From Pikeienuella litoralis (lineage in GTDB: Bacteria; Pseudomonadota; Alphaproteobacteria; Rhodobacterales; Rhodobacteraceae): a stretch of 64,000 nucleotides of DNA. Below, in pieces: positions 1 through 8,730 of the stretch (the first letter of the stretch is position 1; each line of letters opens with the position of its first letter). Where the stretch lies: assembly GCF_037646705.1 (NCBI RefSeq), contig NZ_JBBHER010000011.1, forward strand, positions 1-64,000. The letters run 5' to 3'. Both the position numbers and the translations under genes were made by a program. The notes beneath the pieces are model-generated. The model had not been told where the DNA came from. It saw only the letters and a program-made list of their open reading frames with translations, and did no database searches.

Positions 1-118
1 CGGCCCGCTCCGGATCCGCGCGGACCGGCGCCTCGACGCGGCGCGGCTCGCGGCGCTTCTCGGGCGTCTCGCGGCGGCGGATGTCGGTCCGGTCGAGATC
101 GTGACGGCGCCGCGATGA
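1..118 (+). CDS. exbD: ExbD/TolR-type biopolymer transport protein, C-terminal fragment
   Basis: Only the last 38 codons are in the window, read from base 2 and ending in TGA at 116-118. The visible tail (GPLRIRADRRLDAARLAALL, then GRLAAADVGPVEIVTAPR) matches the periplasmic C-terminal end of ExbD/TolR proteins, which stop on a short beta strand followed by a small basic tail. In that family the protein forms part of the ExbB-ExbD motor that uses the proton gradient to energise TonB. The stop overlaps the ATG of the next gene, a tonB-like gene, so the two are translationally coupled, and this context is the main support for the call. The upstream part and any exbB lie outside the window. Confidence 0.6.
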   Translation, partial: GPLRIRADRRLDAARLAALLGRLAAADVGPVEIVTAPR

Positions 119-960
119 AGGGGCTGGCCGAAGCCGCGCTCTTTCTCGGCCTCGCGGCCATGCTCCACGCCGCCGCCTTCTGGGCCTGGCGAGGCGAAGG
201 ATCGCGCGCGGCGGGGCAGGGAGGCGAAGCGGCGCTCGTCGGCGTCGGGCCGGAGATGGCGGCGCTGATCGAAGCCTGGGAGCGCCCGCCGGAGACGCCG
301 CCGCCGCCGCAGGCGCGCCCGCCGGCCGAGAGCGCGCCGGCGCCGCCTTCGCGCGCCGGGCTCGGGCCGGCGCCGGAGATCGCGCCGCGCGCGTCTTCGC
401 CGCGGCGCGCGCCGCCGCCGCGGTCTGAGCCGCCGAGGCCGGAGATGGCGGCGGAGGCGGCGATGCGCCCGCCGATGGCGCGCCCGGCCCGAAAGCCTGC
501 GCCGCTCGGAACCCGGACTAGGGCGCGCGCCGCGCCGTCAAACCCGCCCGGGGGCGCGCCGGACCCCTCGCCGGACACTGCGCCAGATCCCGGGCCGGAC
601 CCCGGGCCGAAGCATGTGGCGGACGATGCGGCGGCGGGCGGCGGCGAGGAGGCGCAGCCTTCCGACGACGGCGAGGCGGCGGCGCTCGCCAGGGCGTGGG
701 GGGCCGCGATCCGGCGCGCGATCGAGGCCCGGCGGCGGGCGCCCGGGCTCATCCGGCGGACGCGGACCGCCGAGGTCGCGCTGAGGGTCGCGCGGAGCGG
801 GGCGCTCCTCTCCTCGCAGATTCGGGAAAGTTCAGGCTCGGCCGCGCTGGATCGGGCGGCGCTGCGGGCGGTGTCGGCCGCGGCGCCTTATCCTCCGGCT
901 CCGGGCGGGCTCGCGGGGGCGAGCTTCGACTTCACGCTGCCGATCGTGTTCAGGCGGTAG
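115..960 (+). CDS. tonB: Energy transducer TonB
   Basis: A 281-residue protein with TonB architecture: a single N-terminal membrane anchor at about residues 5-24, a long Pro/Ala/Arg-rich spacer at about 60-165 with repeated PP and DP elements, and a C-terminal domain at about 200-281 containing GSAALDRAALRAV and ending in TLPIVFRR, typical of TonB C-terminal folds. It should carry energy from an ExbB-ExbD motor across the periplasm to outer-membrane receptors such as the BtuB encoded 8 kb downstream. Its ATG overlaps the TGA of the preceding exbD-like gene. It ends 9 bases from the convergent secG. The spacer is very low in complexity, as expected for this family. The family is secure; the partner receptors are inferred. 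Confidence 0.85.
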   Translation: MKGLAEAALFLGLAAMLHAAAFWAWRGEGSRAAGQGGEAALVGVGPEMAALIEAWERPPETPPPPQARPPAESAPAPPSRAGLGPAPEIAPRASSPRRAPPPRSEPPRPEMAAEAAMRPPMARPARKPAPLGTRTRARAAPSNPPGGAPDPSPDTAPDPGPDPGPKHVADDAAAGGGEEAQPSDDGEAAALARAWGAAIRRAIEARRRAPGLIRRTRTAEVALRVARSGALLSSQIRESSGSAALDRAALRAVSAAAPYPPAPGGLAGASFDFTLPIVFRR

Positions 961-969
961 GAGCGCGCC

Positions 970-1329
970 TCAGTCGGCCGCCGGCGGCGTCGTCGGCCCG
1001 GAGGGAAGGTCCGGCAGCTTGAAGCCGCCGGTCGTCGGGGCCGCGTCGCCATCCGCCGCCGGCGCGCTGGACGGGACCGCGCCCTCGATCACCGAGCGGC
1101 CGCCGGTCGCGGTCGCGGCGATGACCGTGAGCGTGAGCGAGGTGATGATGAACGCGGTGGCGAGGATCCATGTGACTTTGGAGAGCGCCGTTCCGGCGCC
1201 CCGCGCGGAGACGAGCCCGCCGCCGCCGCCGCCCATGCCAAGCGCGCCCCCTTCGGAGCGTTGCAGCAGCACGACGACGATCAGGAACACCGCGAGCACG
1301 AGGTGGACGATCAGAATGATGTTTTCCAT
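970..1329 (-). CDS. secG: Preprotein translocase subunit SecG
   Basis: A 119-residue SecG, the small auxiliary subunit of the SecYEG channel in the inner membrane. The first membrane helix spans about residues 3-22 (IILIVHLVLAVFLIVVVLLQ), followed by the conserved RSEGG and a glycine-rich loop with GMGGGGGGL. A second helix lies at about 52-72 (ILATAFIITSLTLTVIAA). The C-terminal 35 residues are an acidic Pro/Ala tail, a common extension in alphaproteobacteria. It is monocistronic here, convergent with tonB and divergent from the Rieske gene. SecG raises export efficiency and is usually not strictly essential. Confidence 0.95.
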   Translation of the reverse strand: MENIILIVHLVLAVFLIVVVLLQRSEGGALGMGGGGGGLVSARGAGTALSKVTWILATAFIITSLTLTVIAATATGGRSVIEGAVPSSAPAADGDAAPTTGGFKLPDLPSGPTTPPAAD

Positions 1330-1550
1330 GGCGCAGGCTCCCTTGCGGGCCTCAACAGAACAGGCGGACGCGATAGCGCAGCCGCACGAGGATGTCGATA
1401 GCCCGTCCGCGCTTGCGGCGTTATCATGCGCCCGCGCCGCAGAACCGGCTGATGCGCTGGATTCGCTTTATTCTCTCGGCGCGAGAAATGTCTCGGGCGC
1501 TTTCCCATCGGGGGAGACGGCATGGGGGAGACAGGGGGGAGGCGACGCGA

Positions 1551-1910
1551 ATGAGCGAGGCCTGGAGACTCTATGCGCACGCGCCGGCGCCGGGAACGCG
1601 GATCTGCGCGGCGGAGGAGGCGCCCGCCGCGGGGACGCGGTGTTTCGATCTCGACGGTTTTCCGATCCTTCTGGTGCGGGTCGAGGGGCGGATCATGGCG
1701 TATGTGAACGCCTGCCCGCATCATTTTCTGCCGTTGAACCACCGCGGCGAGCGCCTGCTGTCGGCGGATGGGACGGTGATCCGCTGCACCAATCACGGCG
1801 CCGGATTTCTCGCCGCGACCGGCGAAGGGGTCGAGGGGGCGGGAATAGGCGCGGCGCTCGACCGGATTCCGGTGGATCTGAACGAAAAAGGCGATGTGAT
1901 CGTCGGCTGA
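1551..1910 (+). CDS. Small Rieske [2Fe-2S] ferredoxin-like protein
   Basis: A 119-residue single-domain Rieske protein. The cluster motifs are Cys55-Pro-His57 (NACPHHFLPLN) and Cys79-x-x-His82 (CTNHGAGF), the standard two-Cys two-His ligand set separated by a shortened spacer. The open frame continues upstream, but the ATG at 1551 is chosen because a strong purine-rich ribosome site (GGGGGGAGG) lies just before it and the family starts here. Such proteins serve as ferredoxin components or accessory electron carriers of oxygenases; no oxygenase is adjacent, so the partner is unknown. It is divergent from secG and convergent with a beta-hydroxyacid dehydrogenase gene. Confidence 0.85.
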   Translation: MSEAWRLYAHAPAPGTRICAAEEAPAAGTRCFDLDGFPILLVRVEGRIMAYVNACPHHFLPLNHRGERLLSADGTVIRCTNHGAGFLAATGEGVEGAGIGAALDRIPVDLNEKGDVIVG

Positions 1911-1955
1911 GGCCCGCCTCCACGCGGGGCGCGGAGGCGGGCGGGGCGCGGCGGC

Positions 1956-2846
1956 TTATTTCGCCGCGTAGAGCTTCTCGAAGAATTCGAGCATTTCCGG
2001 GACGTTCCGGTCGCCATAGCCGTTGGCGACGCCGAGCGAGAGGGTCTGCTTGGCGTTGCTGGACATCAGGCTGACCGCGCCGGCGGCGTCGGCCATCTGC
2101 GCGTAATACCCGACGTCCTTGCGCGCGTTCTTCACCGCGAAGGAGAGTTTCGTGGGGTCGCCGTCGATCGCGTTCGCCTTGATGAAATCCATCATCCCGG
2201 AATGGTTGGGGCCGACGGACATCACCTGATAGAGCTTCTCGCGCGCGACGCCGGTGGCGTCGGCCATCGCGAAGGCCTCGGACATCGCCATCGCGGTGGT
2301 CATGGAGTAGAAATTGTTGATCAGCTTGATCTTGTGGCCGGTGCCGAGCGGGCCGAGATGGAACGCGGTCTCCGCGAGATCCTGCAGCGTGGGCTGCACT
2401 TTCGCGAAGGCGGCCTGATCGCCGGAGCACATCAGGATGATCATGCCGTCGCGCGCCTGCGCGGGGGTCCGCGAGATCGGGCTGTCGAGATAGGCGCCGC
2501 CGGCGGCCGCGACCTCCTCGCCGAGAGCGACGGTGCTGTCGGGGAGGGAGGTGCCGAAATCGATCACGGTCGCGCCCTTGCGGAGCCCGGCGATGACGCC
2601 CTCCGGCCCGCGCATCCGGCTCTCGACGGAGGCGGAGGTGTCCATGCAGAGCATGACGATATCGGAAGCTTCGGCGATCTCCTTCGCGGTTTTCACCTCT
2701 TTCGCGCCGCGCTTCACCGCCTTGTCGACCTCGGTGCGGCTGCGGTTGGCCATGACGGTGAGGGAATATCCCTTGTCGAGCAGGCGCTGGCACATGGCCC
2801 CGCCCATCAGCCCGAGACCGATGAAGCCGATTGCTGGTTTGGACAT
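1956..2846 (-). CDS. NAD(P)-dependent beta-hydroxyacid dehydrogenase (3-hydroxyisobutyrate dehydrogenase family)
   Basis: A 296-residue dehydrogenase of the 3-hydroxyisobutyrate / tartronate semialdehyde reductase family. The N-terminal Rossmann motif GFIGLGLMGGAM begins at residue 7. ANRSR at about 33-37 after the second strand suggests NADP preference. The substrate loop DSPISRTPAQARDG starts at 121, and the catalytic lysine is Lys174 in GHKIKLINN. The length is normal for the family. AAGGAG just upstream of the ATG fixes the start. It follows an enolase-superfamily gene on the same strand after about 100 bases, so the two may be co-transcribed and act on related sugar-acid or hydroxy-acid substrates. 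The exact substrate cannot be read from the sequence. Confidence 0.88.
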   Translation of the reverse strand: MSKPAIGFIGLGLMGGAMCQRLLDKGYSLTVMANRSRTEVDKAVKRGAKEVKTAKEIAEASDIVMLCMDTSASVESRMRGPEGVIAGLRKGATVIDFGTSLPDSTVALGEEVAAAGGAYLDSPISRTPAQARDGMIILMCSGDQAAFAKVQPTLQDLAETAFHLGPLGTGHKIKLINNFYSMTTAMAMSEAFAMADATGVAREKLYQVMSVGPNHSGMMDFIKANAIDGDPTKLSFAVKNARKDVGYYAQMADAAGAVSLMSSNAKQTLSLGVANGYGDRNVPEMLEFFEKLYAAK

Positions 2847-2948
2847 TGATGACTCCTTAGCTAACTGCGATTTGGGCGGCGCGAGGGCGCGTCGGCCGAC
2901 GTCGCGACCGTGCGGTCACGGCCGGATGCGGGTCTTGACGACGATCTA

Positions 2949-4043
2949 TCACGCCTTGCGGAGCGCTTCGAGGGCGGCCCAGTCGAAAGCGACGCCGTGG
3001 CCGGGCCGCTCGGGCGCGAGGGCGACGCCGTCGCGGATCTCCAGCGGGTGCGCGATGAACTCGTCGAGGCCGAATCCATGCGCCTCGAGATAGGAGGCGT
3101 TCGGCGCGGCCGCGAGGCAATGCACGGTGAAATCATGCGCGCCGTGCGACGTGACCGGAAGGCCGAACGCCTCCGCCAGTTTCGCGATCTTCATGAACAC
3201 GGTCACGCCGCCGCAATTGGTGACGTCGGGCTCGGGGAAGCTGACGGCGCCGGCGGTGATGAAATTCCGGAAATCCTGGAGGGTGCGCAGGTTCTCGCCG
3301 TTCGCGACGGGGAGCCCGCCTTCGGAGAGGACGCGGGCGGCGCCGGCGATATCGTCCGGCTCCACCGGCTCCTCCAGCCAGTATGGATCGTAGGGAGCGA
3401 AGGCGCGGGCCGCGCGGATCGCCTGATCGGCCGTGTATTTCATGTTCGCATCGAGCATCAGCGGCGTTCCCTCGCCGAGGAAGGCGCGCATCGCGGCCAC
3501 CTTGGCGACGTCCTCCGACAGGCGCTCGCGCCCGACCTTCATCTTGATGGCGCGAAAGCCCCGCGCGAGGTTTTTCTCGGTCTGCGCGATCAACGCATCC
3601 GCGTCGAGCATGAGGTCGATGCCGCCGGCGTAACATTTCACGGCCGGATCGAACCCGCCGAGATGGCGCCAGAGCGGCTGGCCGGCCTTGGTGGCGGCGA
3701 GGTCCCAGAGCGCGATATCGAACGCCGAGAGCGCGAGCACGGTCGGCCCGCCGCGGCCGCCGTAATGCGTCGCCCACCAGATCTTTTTCCAGAGATGCTC
3801 GATCCGGCCCGCCTCCTCGCCGCGCGCTATCTCCGCGATCTCGCGGTCGAGCACGTCATGGACGGCGCCGCCGTTTCGGCCGCAGGTGAAAGTGTAGCCG
3901 ACGCCGGTCGCGCCGTCGCTGTCGGTGACGCGGGCGGTGATGATCTCGAATCCGCGCATCTCGCCATGCATGGAGTCGGTCAACGTCTCCTTCAGCGGGA
4001 TGAGGTAGTGATCGGATTGAAGGCGTTCGATCTTTGCAGCCAT
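2949..4043 (-). CDS. Mandelate racemase / muconate lactonizing enzyme family protein
   Basis: A 364-residue enolase-superfamily enzyme. The KxK catalytic pair is Lys167/Lys169 in AIKMKVG, the Mg2+ ligands are Asp198 (MLDANM), Glu224 (WLEEPVEP) and Glu250 (NGEN), and an Asp273/His300 dyad (EPDVTNCGG, SHGAHD) completes a mandelate-racemase-type site. These enzymes abstract a proton alpha to a carboxylate, often in acid-sugar dehydration or racemisation. The frame stays open for 102 codons upstream, but the ATG at 4043 is preceded by GGGGGAG and starts at the usual capping-domain position. It is probably in an operon with the dehydrogenase downstream, suggesting a small catabolic pair. Substrate unknown. 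Confidence 0.9.
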   Translation of the reverse strand: MAAKIERLQSDHYLIPLKETLTDSMHGEMRGFEIITARVTDSDGATGVGYTFTCGRNGGAVHDVLDREIAEIARGEEAGRIEHLWKKIWWATHYGGRGGPTVLALSAFDIALWDLAATKAGQPLWRHLGGFDPAVKCYAGGIDLMLDADALIAQTEKNLARGFRAIKMKVGRERLSEDVAKVAAMRAFLGEGTPLMLDANMKYTADQAIRAARAFAPYDPYWLEEPVEPDDIAGAARVLSEGGLPVANGENLRTLQDFRNFITAGAVSFPEPDVTNCGGVTVFMKIAKLAEAFGLPVTSHGAHDFTVHCLAAAPNASYLEAHGFGLDEFIAHPLEIRDGVALAPERPGHGVAFDWAALEALRKA

Positions 4044-4333
4044 GGCTCCCCCGGAGGAAGATGGTGGTGATTTGCGGCGCGCAGAGACGCGCAGAGAGAG
4101 GATGACGGCCCCGGCCGGCGACCGCAACGCGATAAAGGGCGGGAACCCGCGGAGGATCGCCAAATGTGCGATACGCGCCGGGGCGCGGGCATGGGGGGAG
4201 ATCCTCGCGGTCGGGCGCTCCGGTCGCATGCCGAGCCCCGCAAGCGGACGTCCGCGCCGTCGGCCGCCCGGCGGGGGGCTTTCGCCCGGCGGCCGAGCGC
4301 ATATAAATGAGTGAACCGCCGAAGGAGCCCCCG

Positions 4334-5542
4334 ATGACCGAAGCCGCATATATCTATGACGCGATCCGCACGCCCCGCTCGAAAGGCAAGGCGGACGGGA
4401 CGCTGCATGAAGTGAAGCCGATCACGCTCGTCACCACGCTGCTGACGGAGATGCAGGCGCGGCACGATCTCGACACCGGCCGGGTGGACGACGTGATGCT
4501 CGGCTGCGTCGCGCCGCATATGGAGCAGGGCGCGGTTCTGCCGAAGATCGCGTTGCAGAAGGCGGGCTGGGACGAAAGCGTGCCGGGCGCGCAGGTGAAC
4601 CGGTTCTGCGCGTCGGGCCTCGACACGTTCAACACCGCCGCCGCGAAGATCGCGAGCGGATGGGAGGATCTGGTCTGCGCCGGCGGGTTCGAATCGATGT
4701 CGCGGGTTCCGATCGGCTCCGATGGCGGCCCGTTCGCCGAGGACCCCGAAACCGCGATCGCGACCGGGTTCGCGCCGCAGGGAATCGGCGCCGACCTGAT
4801 CGCCACCATCGAGGGCTGGAGCCGGGACGATGTCGACGCCTTCGCGATGGAGAGCCAGAAGCGCGCGGCGCACGCCCGCGATTCCGGCTGGTTCGACCGC
4901 TCCGTGGTGCCGGTTCGGGACGAGAACGGGATCGCGATCCTCGAGCGGGACGATTTCATCAAGCCGGACACCGACATGCAGAAGCTCGGCGCGCTGAAGC
5001 CCAGCTTCGCGAAGCCGGGCGCGCTGGGCTTCGATGCGATCGCGCTGGCGAAATACCCGGAGGTGGAGCGGATCAATCATGTCCACACACCGGGGAACTC
5101 CAGCGGCATCGTCGACGGCGCCTCGCTGATCCTGGTCGGCAACGCGCAGGCGGGGAAGGATCTCGGCCTCACGCCGCGCGGGCGGGTTCTTTCCATCGCG
5201 CTGACCGGGACCGAGCCGACGATCATGCTGACGGGGCCCGGCCCGGCCTCGAGGAAGGCGCTGGCGAAGGCCGGGCTGACGCTGGACGATATCGACCTCG
5301 TGGAGATCAACGAAGCCTTCGCCTCCGTCGCGCTGCGGCTGCAGAAGGATCTGAACGTCCCGGACGAGAAGCTGAACGTGGTCGGAGGCGCCATCGCGAT
5401 GGGCCATCCGCTCGGCGCGACGGGCGGCTGCCTCGTCTCCACCATGCTCGACGAGCTGGAGCGGCGGAACCTGAAGCGCGCGCTGATCTGCATGTGCGTC
5501 GGCGGCGGCATGGGCGTCGCCTCGATCATCGAGAGGATCTGA
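4334..5542 (+). CDS. fadA: Acetyl-CoA C-acyltransferase (thiolase, beta-oxidation)
   Basis: A 402-residue thiolase. The nucleophile is Cys92 in NRFCASGLD, NEAF lies in the loop at about 323, the catalytic His358 is in GGAIAMGHPLGATG and the second Cys388 in MCVGGGMG. It cleaves 3-ketoacyl-CoA to acetyl-CoA and a shortened acyl-CoA. The ATG at 4334 follows AAGGAG; nine extra codons in frame upstream are ignored. It lies 3 bases upstream of a multifunctional hydratase/dehydrogenase, so this is a fadAB beta-oxidation operon. A biosynthetic thiolase (phaA at 45.5 kb) is separate and differs in the Cys region, which supports assigning this copy to degradation. Confidence 0.9.
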   Translation: MTEAAYIYDAIRTPRSKGKADGTLHEVKPITLVTTLLTEMQARHDLDTGRVDDVMLGCVAPHMEQGAVLPKIALQKAGWDESVPGAQVNRFCASGLDTFNTAAAKIASGWEDLVCAGGFESMSRVPIGSDGGPFAEDPETAIATGFAPQGIGADLIATIEGWSRDDVDAFAMESQKRAAHARDSGWFDRSVVPVRDENGIAILERDDFIKPDTDMQKLGALKPSFAKPGALGFDAIALAKYPEVERINHVHTPGNSSGIVDGASLILVGNAQAGKDLGLTPRGRVLSIALTGTEPTIMLTGPGPASRKALAKAGLTLDDIDLVEINEAFASVALRLQKDLNVPDEKLNVVGGAIAMGHPLGATGGCLVSTMLDELERRNLKRALICMCVGGGMGVASIIERI

Positions 5543-5545
5543 GCG

Positions 5546-7690
5546 ATGGGCGCTGAGAGCGAGGATATCCGCTACGAGAAGGACGCGGACGGGATCGTCA
5601 CCCTGACGCTGGACATGGCGGGCCAGTCCGCCAACACGATGAATGCGCGCTATGTGCCGGCGATGGACCGGGTTCTGGCGCGGCTTCGGGCCGAAGAAGG
5701 GCTGACCGGCGTGGTCTTCGCCTCGGCCAAGAAGACCTTCTTCGCGGGCGGGGATCTGAACATTCTCGGCTCGATGACCAGGGCGGACGCGGAGACGCTG
5801 CGCTATGTCGAGGAGAACAAACGGCCCTATCGGGAGATCGAGAAACTGCCGGTTCCCGTCGTCGCGGCGATCAACGGCGCGGCGCTCGGCGGCGGCTATG
5901 AGCTTTGCCTCGCCTGCAATCGCCGGATCGTCGTGGACGACGCGAAAGCCGTGGTCGGCCTGCCCGAGGTCACGCTCGGCCTGCTGCCGGGCGCGGGTGG
6001 GGTGGTGCGGCTGACGGCGCTGCTCGGGCTCGAGCGGGCGCTGCCGCTGCTTCTGGAGGGAAAGGCGCATGGGCCGGCGAAGGCGCTGAAGCTCGGCCTC
6101 GTCGATGAGATCGTCGCCGAGCGCGCCGATCTGATCCCGGCGGCGAAAGCCTGGATCAAGGCCAATCCGGGCGCGCATCAGCAACCCTGGGACGCGAAGG
6201 GATTCGTCTATCCCGGCGGCGGCGCGACCAGCCCCAACGTCCGACTGGCGGCGCAGGTGGCGCCGGCGATGCTGGTGAAGAAGACCCGCGGCCTCTCGCC
6301 CGCGCCGGAGAAGATTCTGGATATCGCGGTCAACTCGATGCGGATGGCGTTCGACGCCGCGCTCCGCGTCGAAAGCCGCGGGCTGGTCGCGCTGATGATG
6401 ACGCCGGAATGCAAGGCGGCGATCCAGACGTTCTTCTTCGGCATGCAGGCGATGAAGGCCGGCAAGGCCCGGCCCGAAGGCGAGGTCTGGGCTCCGAAAT
6501 CCATCGCCATTCTCGGCGCGGGGATGATGGGGGCGGGCATCGCGTGGGCGAACGCCTCGGCGGGGCTGCGCACCGCGCTGAAGGACGTGGACCTCGACGC
6601 GGCGTCAAAAGGGAAGGCGTATTCCGCCGGCCTCGCCGACAAGCGGATCGCGCGCGGCGCGATGGACGCGGACGGCAAGGCGGCGCTGCTCGCCCGGATC
6701 CGGCCGACGGCGGATGACGCCGATCTGGACGGCGCCGACCTGATCATCGAGGCGGTGTTCGAGGATGTCGCGCTGAAGGAGACGGTGATCGCGGCGACCT
6801 TCGGCCGGCTCGGCGAGGGCGGGGTCTACGCCTCCAACACCTCGACCCTGCCGATCAGCCTGCTGGCGGAAAGCTGCCCCGAGCCCGCCCGCTTCATCGG
6901 GCTCCATTTCTTCTCGCCGGTCGAGAAGATGAAGGTGGTCGAGATCATCCTCGGCGAGAAGACCACGGAGGCGACGCTCCGCAAGGGCTACGATTATGTC
7001 CGGCGGATCGGCTACATGCCGATCGTGGTGCGGGATTCGCGCGGGTTCTTCACCTCGCGCGTGTTCGGGACCTATCTCGACGAGGGGCAGGCGCTCCTGA
7101 TCGACGGGATGAGCCCGGCGGCGATCGAGCGGGCGGCGTGGCGCGCCGGCATGCCGATCGGCCCGCTGGCGGTGCATGACGAAGTGTCGATGGTGCTGTC
7201 GAAAAAGGTGCATGACACGCATCTCGCGCTCGATGAGCGGCTGGGGGTCGAAAACGGCTTTCCGGCGGACGCCTCTCACACCGCAGCGGTCGCGCACCGG
7301 ATGGTGGAGATGGGCCGGGGCGGGCGGAAATACGGCGGCGGCTTCTATGACTATCCGCCGGAGGGCGGCAAGACGCTCTGGCCGGGGCTGGCGGAGTTCG
7401 CAACCGGAAACCGCGGCGTCACGATGAAGGAGGCGGAGGACCGGCTGATCTACCGGCAGGTGGTCGAAACGCTCCGGTGCCTCGACGAAGGGGTCTTGCG
7501 GACCGAGTTCGAAGCCAATCTCGGCGGCATCTTCGCCATCGGCTTTCCGGCCCATACCGGCGGCGCGATCCAGTTCGTCCGCGGAATCGGGATCGAGGCG
7601 TTCAAGGCCCGCGCGGCGGAGCTGGCCGAGACCTATGGCGAGAGATTCAAGGTGAAACCCTCGGCGCTGGAGCGGCTCCGCGCGGCCTAG
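5546..7690 (+). CDS. fadB: 3-hydroxyacyl-CoA dehydrogenase / enoyl-CoA hydratase, FadB/FadJ type
   Basis: A 714-residue two-domain enzyme. The N-terminal crotonase domain (1-190) has NGAALGGGYEL with Glu119 and LPEVTLGLLPGAGG with Glu141, the two catalytic glutamates. The dehydrogenase domain begins at about 318 with the NAD motif ILGAGMMGAGIAW and carries HFFSPVEKM. The C-terminal dehydrogenase repeats end the protein. It hydrates enoyl-CoA and oxidises L-3-hydroxyacyl-CoA, feeding the thiolase encoded immediately upstream. Length agrees with alphaproteobacterial FadB/FadJ proteins. The ATG is three bases after the fadA stop, consistent with a stoichiometric complex. Confidence 0.92.
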   Translation: MGAESEDIRYEKDADGIVTLTLDMAGQSANTMNARYVPAMDRVLARLRAEEGLTGVVFASAKKTFFAGGDLNILGSMTRADAETLRYVEENKRPYREIEKLPVPVVAAINGAALGGGYELCLACNRRIVVDDAKAVVGLPEVTLGLLPGAGGVVRLTALLGLERALPLLLEGKAHGPAKALKLGLVDEIVAERADLIPAAKAWIKANPGAHQQPWDAKGFVYPGGGATSPNVRLAAQVAPAMLVKKTRGLSPAPEKILDIAVNSMRMAFDAALRVESRGLVALMMTPECKAAIQTFFFGMQAMKAGKARPEGEVWAPKSIAILGAGMMGAGIAWANASAGLRTALKDVDLDAASKGKAYSAGLADKRIARGAMDADGKAALLARIRPTADDADLDGADLIIEAVFEDVALKETVIAATFGRLGEGGVYASNTSTLPISLLAESCPEPARFIGLHFFSPVEKMKVVEIILGEKTTEATLRKGYDYVRRIGYMPIVVRDSRGFFTSRVFGTYLDEGQALLIDGMSPAAIERAAWRAGMPIGPLAVHDEVSMVLSKKVHDTHLALDERLGVENGFPADASHTAAVAHRMVEMGRGGRKYGGGFYDYPPEGGKTLWPGLAEFATGNRGVTMKEAEDRLIYRQVVETLRCLDEGVLRTEFEANLGGIFAIGFPAHTGGAIQFVRGIGIEAFKARAAELAETYGERFKVKPSALERLRAA

Positions 7691-7763
7691 GCGGGGCCGG
7701 GTGCGCGCGCCTGGCGTGCAAACGATGTCGTGAGCCGGGGCGCAAATCGTCGCCGCGCGCTTA

Positions 7764-7779
7764 ATATCCGGATATCCGG
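7764..7779. promoter_or_regulatory. Tandem 8-mer forming overlapping palindromes upstream of msrQ
   Basis: ATATCCGG occurs twice in a row. Read together the copies form two overlapping perfect 12-base palindromes (ATATCCGGATAT and CCGGATATCCGG). It lies in the 122-base gap after fadB and about 35 bases before the msrQ start, a place suited to an operator. No regulator can be named. Confidence 0.35.
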
Positions 7780-7812
7780 CGGCGACGGGCCCGGCTGGCG
7801 AGGTGGCGACAG

Positions 7813-8649
7813 ATGGACAGGACGTATCTGCCCTGGATGGATCGCGCGGGGCGCTTCTCCCGGCTTCGGGCGGCGGTGTTCGCGGCGATGGCGGCGCCGG
7901 CGTGCTGGATCCTGTTCGCGCTGGCGACGGATCGGCTCGGCGCGGAGCCGTTCGACGCGGTGACGCATCTCACCGGAATCTGGACGCTGTGGTTTCTGCT
8001 CGCGGCGCTGGCGGTCACGCCGCTCAGGCGGCTCCTCGGCTGGGGGCGGCTGATCGGCGTGCGCCGGCTGATCGGGCTGGGCGCGTTCGCCTACGCGGCC
8101 GGGCATTTCAGCCTCTACATTCTTTCCCAGAACGGCGATCTCGCGAAGGTGGCGTCGGAGATCGCGGCGCGGATCTATCTCGCGGTCGGGTTCGTCACGC
8201 TGCTCGGGCTCGGCGCGCTCGCCGCCACATCGTTCGACCGGGCGATCCGGCGCATGGGGGCCGGATGGCGGCGGCTGCACCGGCTGGCCTATCCGCTGAC
8301 GGCGCTCGGCGTTCTTCATTTCTTCATGCAGGCGAAGATCGACGTCGCGGCGCCGTCGCTGCTTTTCGGGATCTGGGCCGGGCTGATGCTGCACCGCGCG
8401 TTCGCCCGATCCGGGGCGCCCGCCGCGCTGCTCGTCGTCGGCGCCGCCATCGCGGGCGGCGCGGCGACGGCGGGGAGCGAATATCTCTGGCATCTGACGA
8501 TGAGCGGGCTTCCGGCGGGGCGGATCTTCGCGGCGAATTTTGATTTCAGCTATGAAATTCGCCCGCTCTGGTGGGCGATGGCGATCCTCGCGGCGCCCCT
8601 GCCGCTTCTCGCGCCGAAATGGATCCGCCCGGCGCTGGCGCGCTCGTAA
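7813..8649 (+). CDS. msrQ: Heme-binding membrane subunit of methionine sulfoxide reductase, MsrQ/YedZ-like
   Basis: A 278-residue integral membrane protein of the ferric-reductase-like transmembrane family. It has about six hydrophobic helices, and candidate heme-ligand histidines sit in AYAAGHFSLYIL, RRLHRLAYPL and GVLHFFMQ. In MsrPQ, this subunit passes quinol electrons to a periplasmic molybdopterin reductase (MsrP) that repairs oxidised methionines. No msrP gene is next to it in this window, which is unusual because the pair is generally adjacent; it may be encoded elsewhere or this protein may serve another acceptor. The hydrophilic N-terminal 20 residues and about 70 C-terminal residues with two extra hydrophobic stretches make it longer than minimal MsrQ. 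Confidence 0.8.
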   Translation: MDRTYLPWMDRAGRFSRLRAAVFAAMAAPACWILFALATDRLGAEPFDAVTHLTGIWTLWFLLAALAVTPLRRLLGWGRLIGVRRLIGLGAFAYAAGHFSLYILSQNGDLAKVASEIAARIYLAVGFVTLLGLGALAATSFDRAIRRMGAGWRRLHRLAYPLTALGVLHFFMQAKIDVAAPSLLFGIWAGLMLHRAFARSGAPAALLVVGAAIAGGAATAGSEYLWHLTMSGLPAGRIFAANFDFSYEIRPLWWAMAILAAPLPLLAPKWIRPALARS

Positions 8650-8730
8650 GGGGCGCGTTGGAGGCGCGGCCGTTTCGCCGCGCCCGGCGTCTTGCCCCCG
8701 GCGGAAGGTTAACGTAGTTTTCACGCGTTC

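Noticed and set aside
3992..6184. A 730-codon minus-strand frame across the thiolase/FadB genes
   Set aside because: It overlaps the convincing thiolase and FadB-type genes and shows only low-complexity Arg/Asp/Gln-rich sequence.
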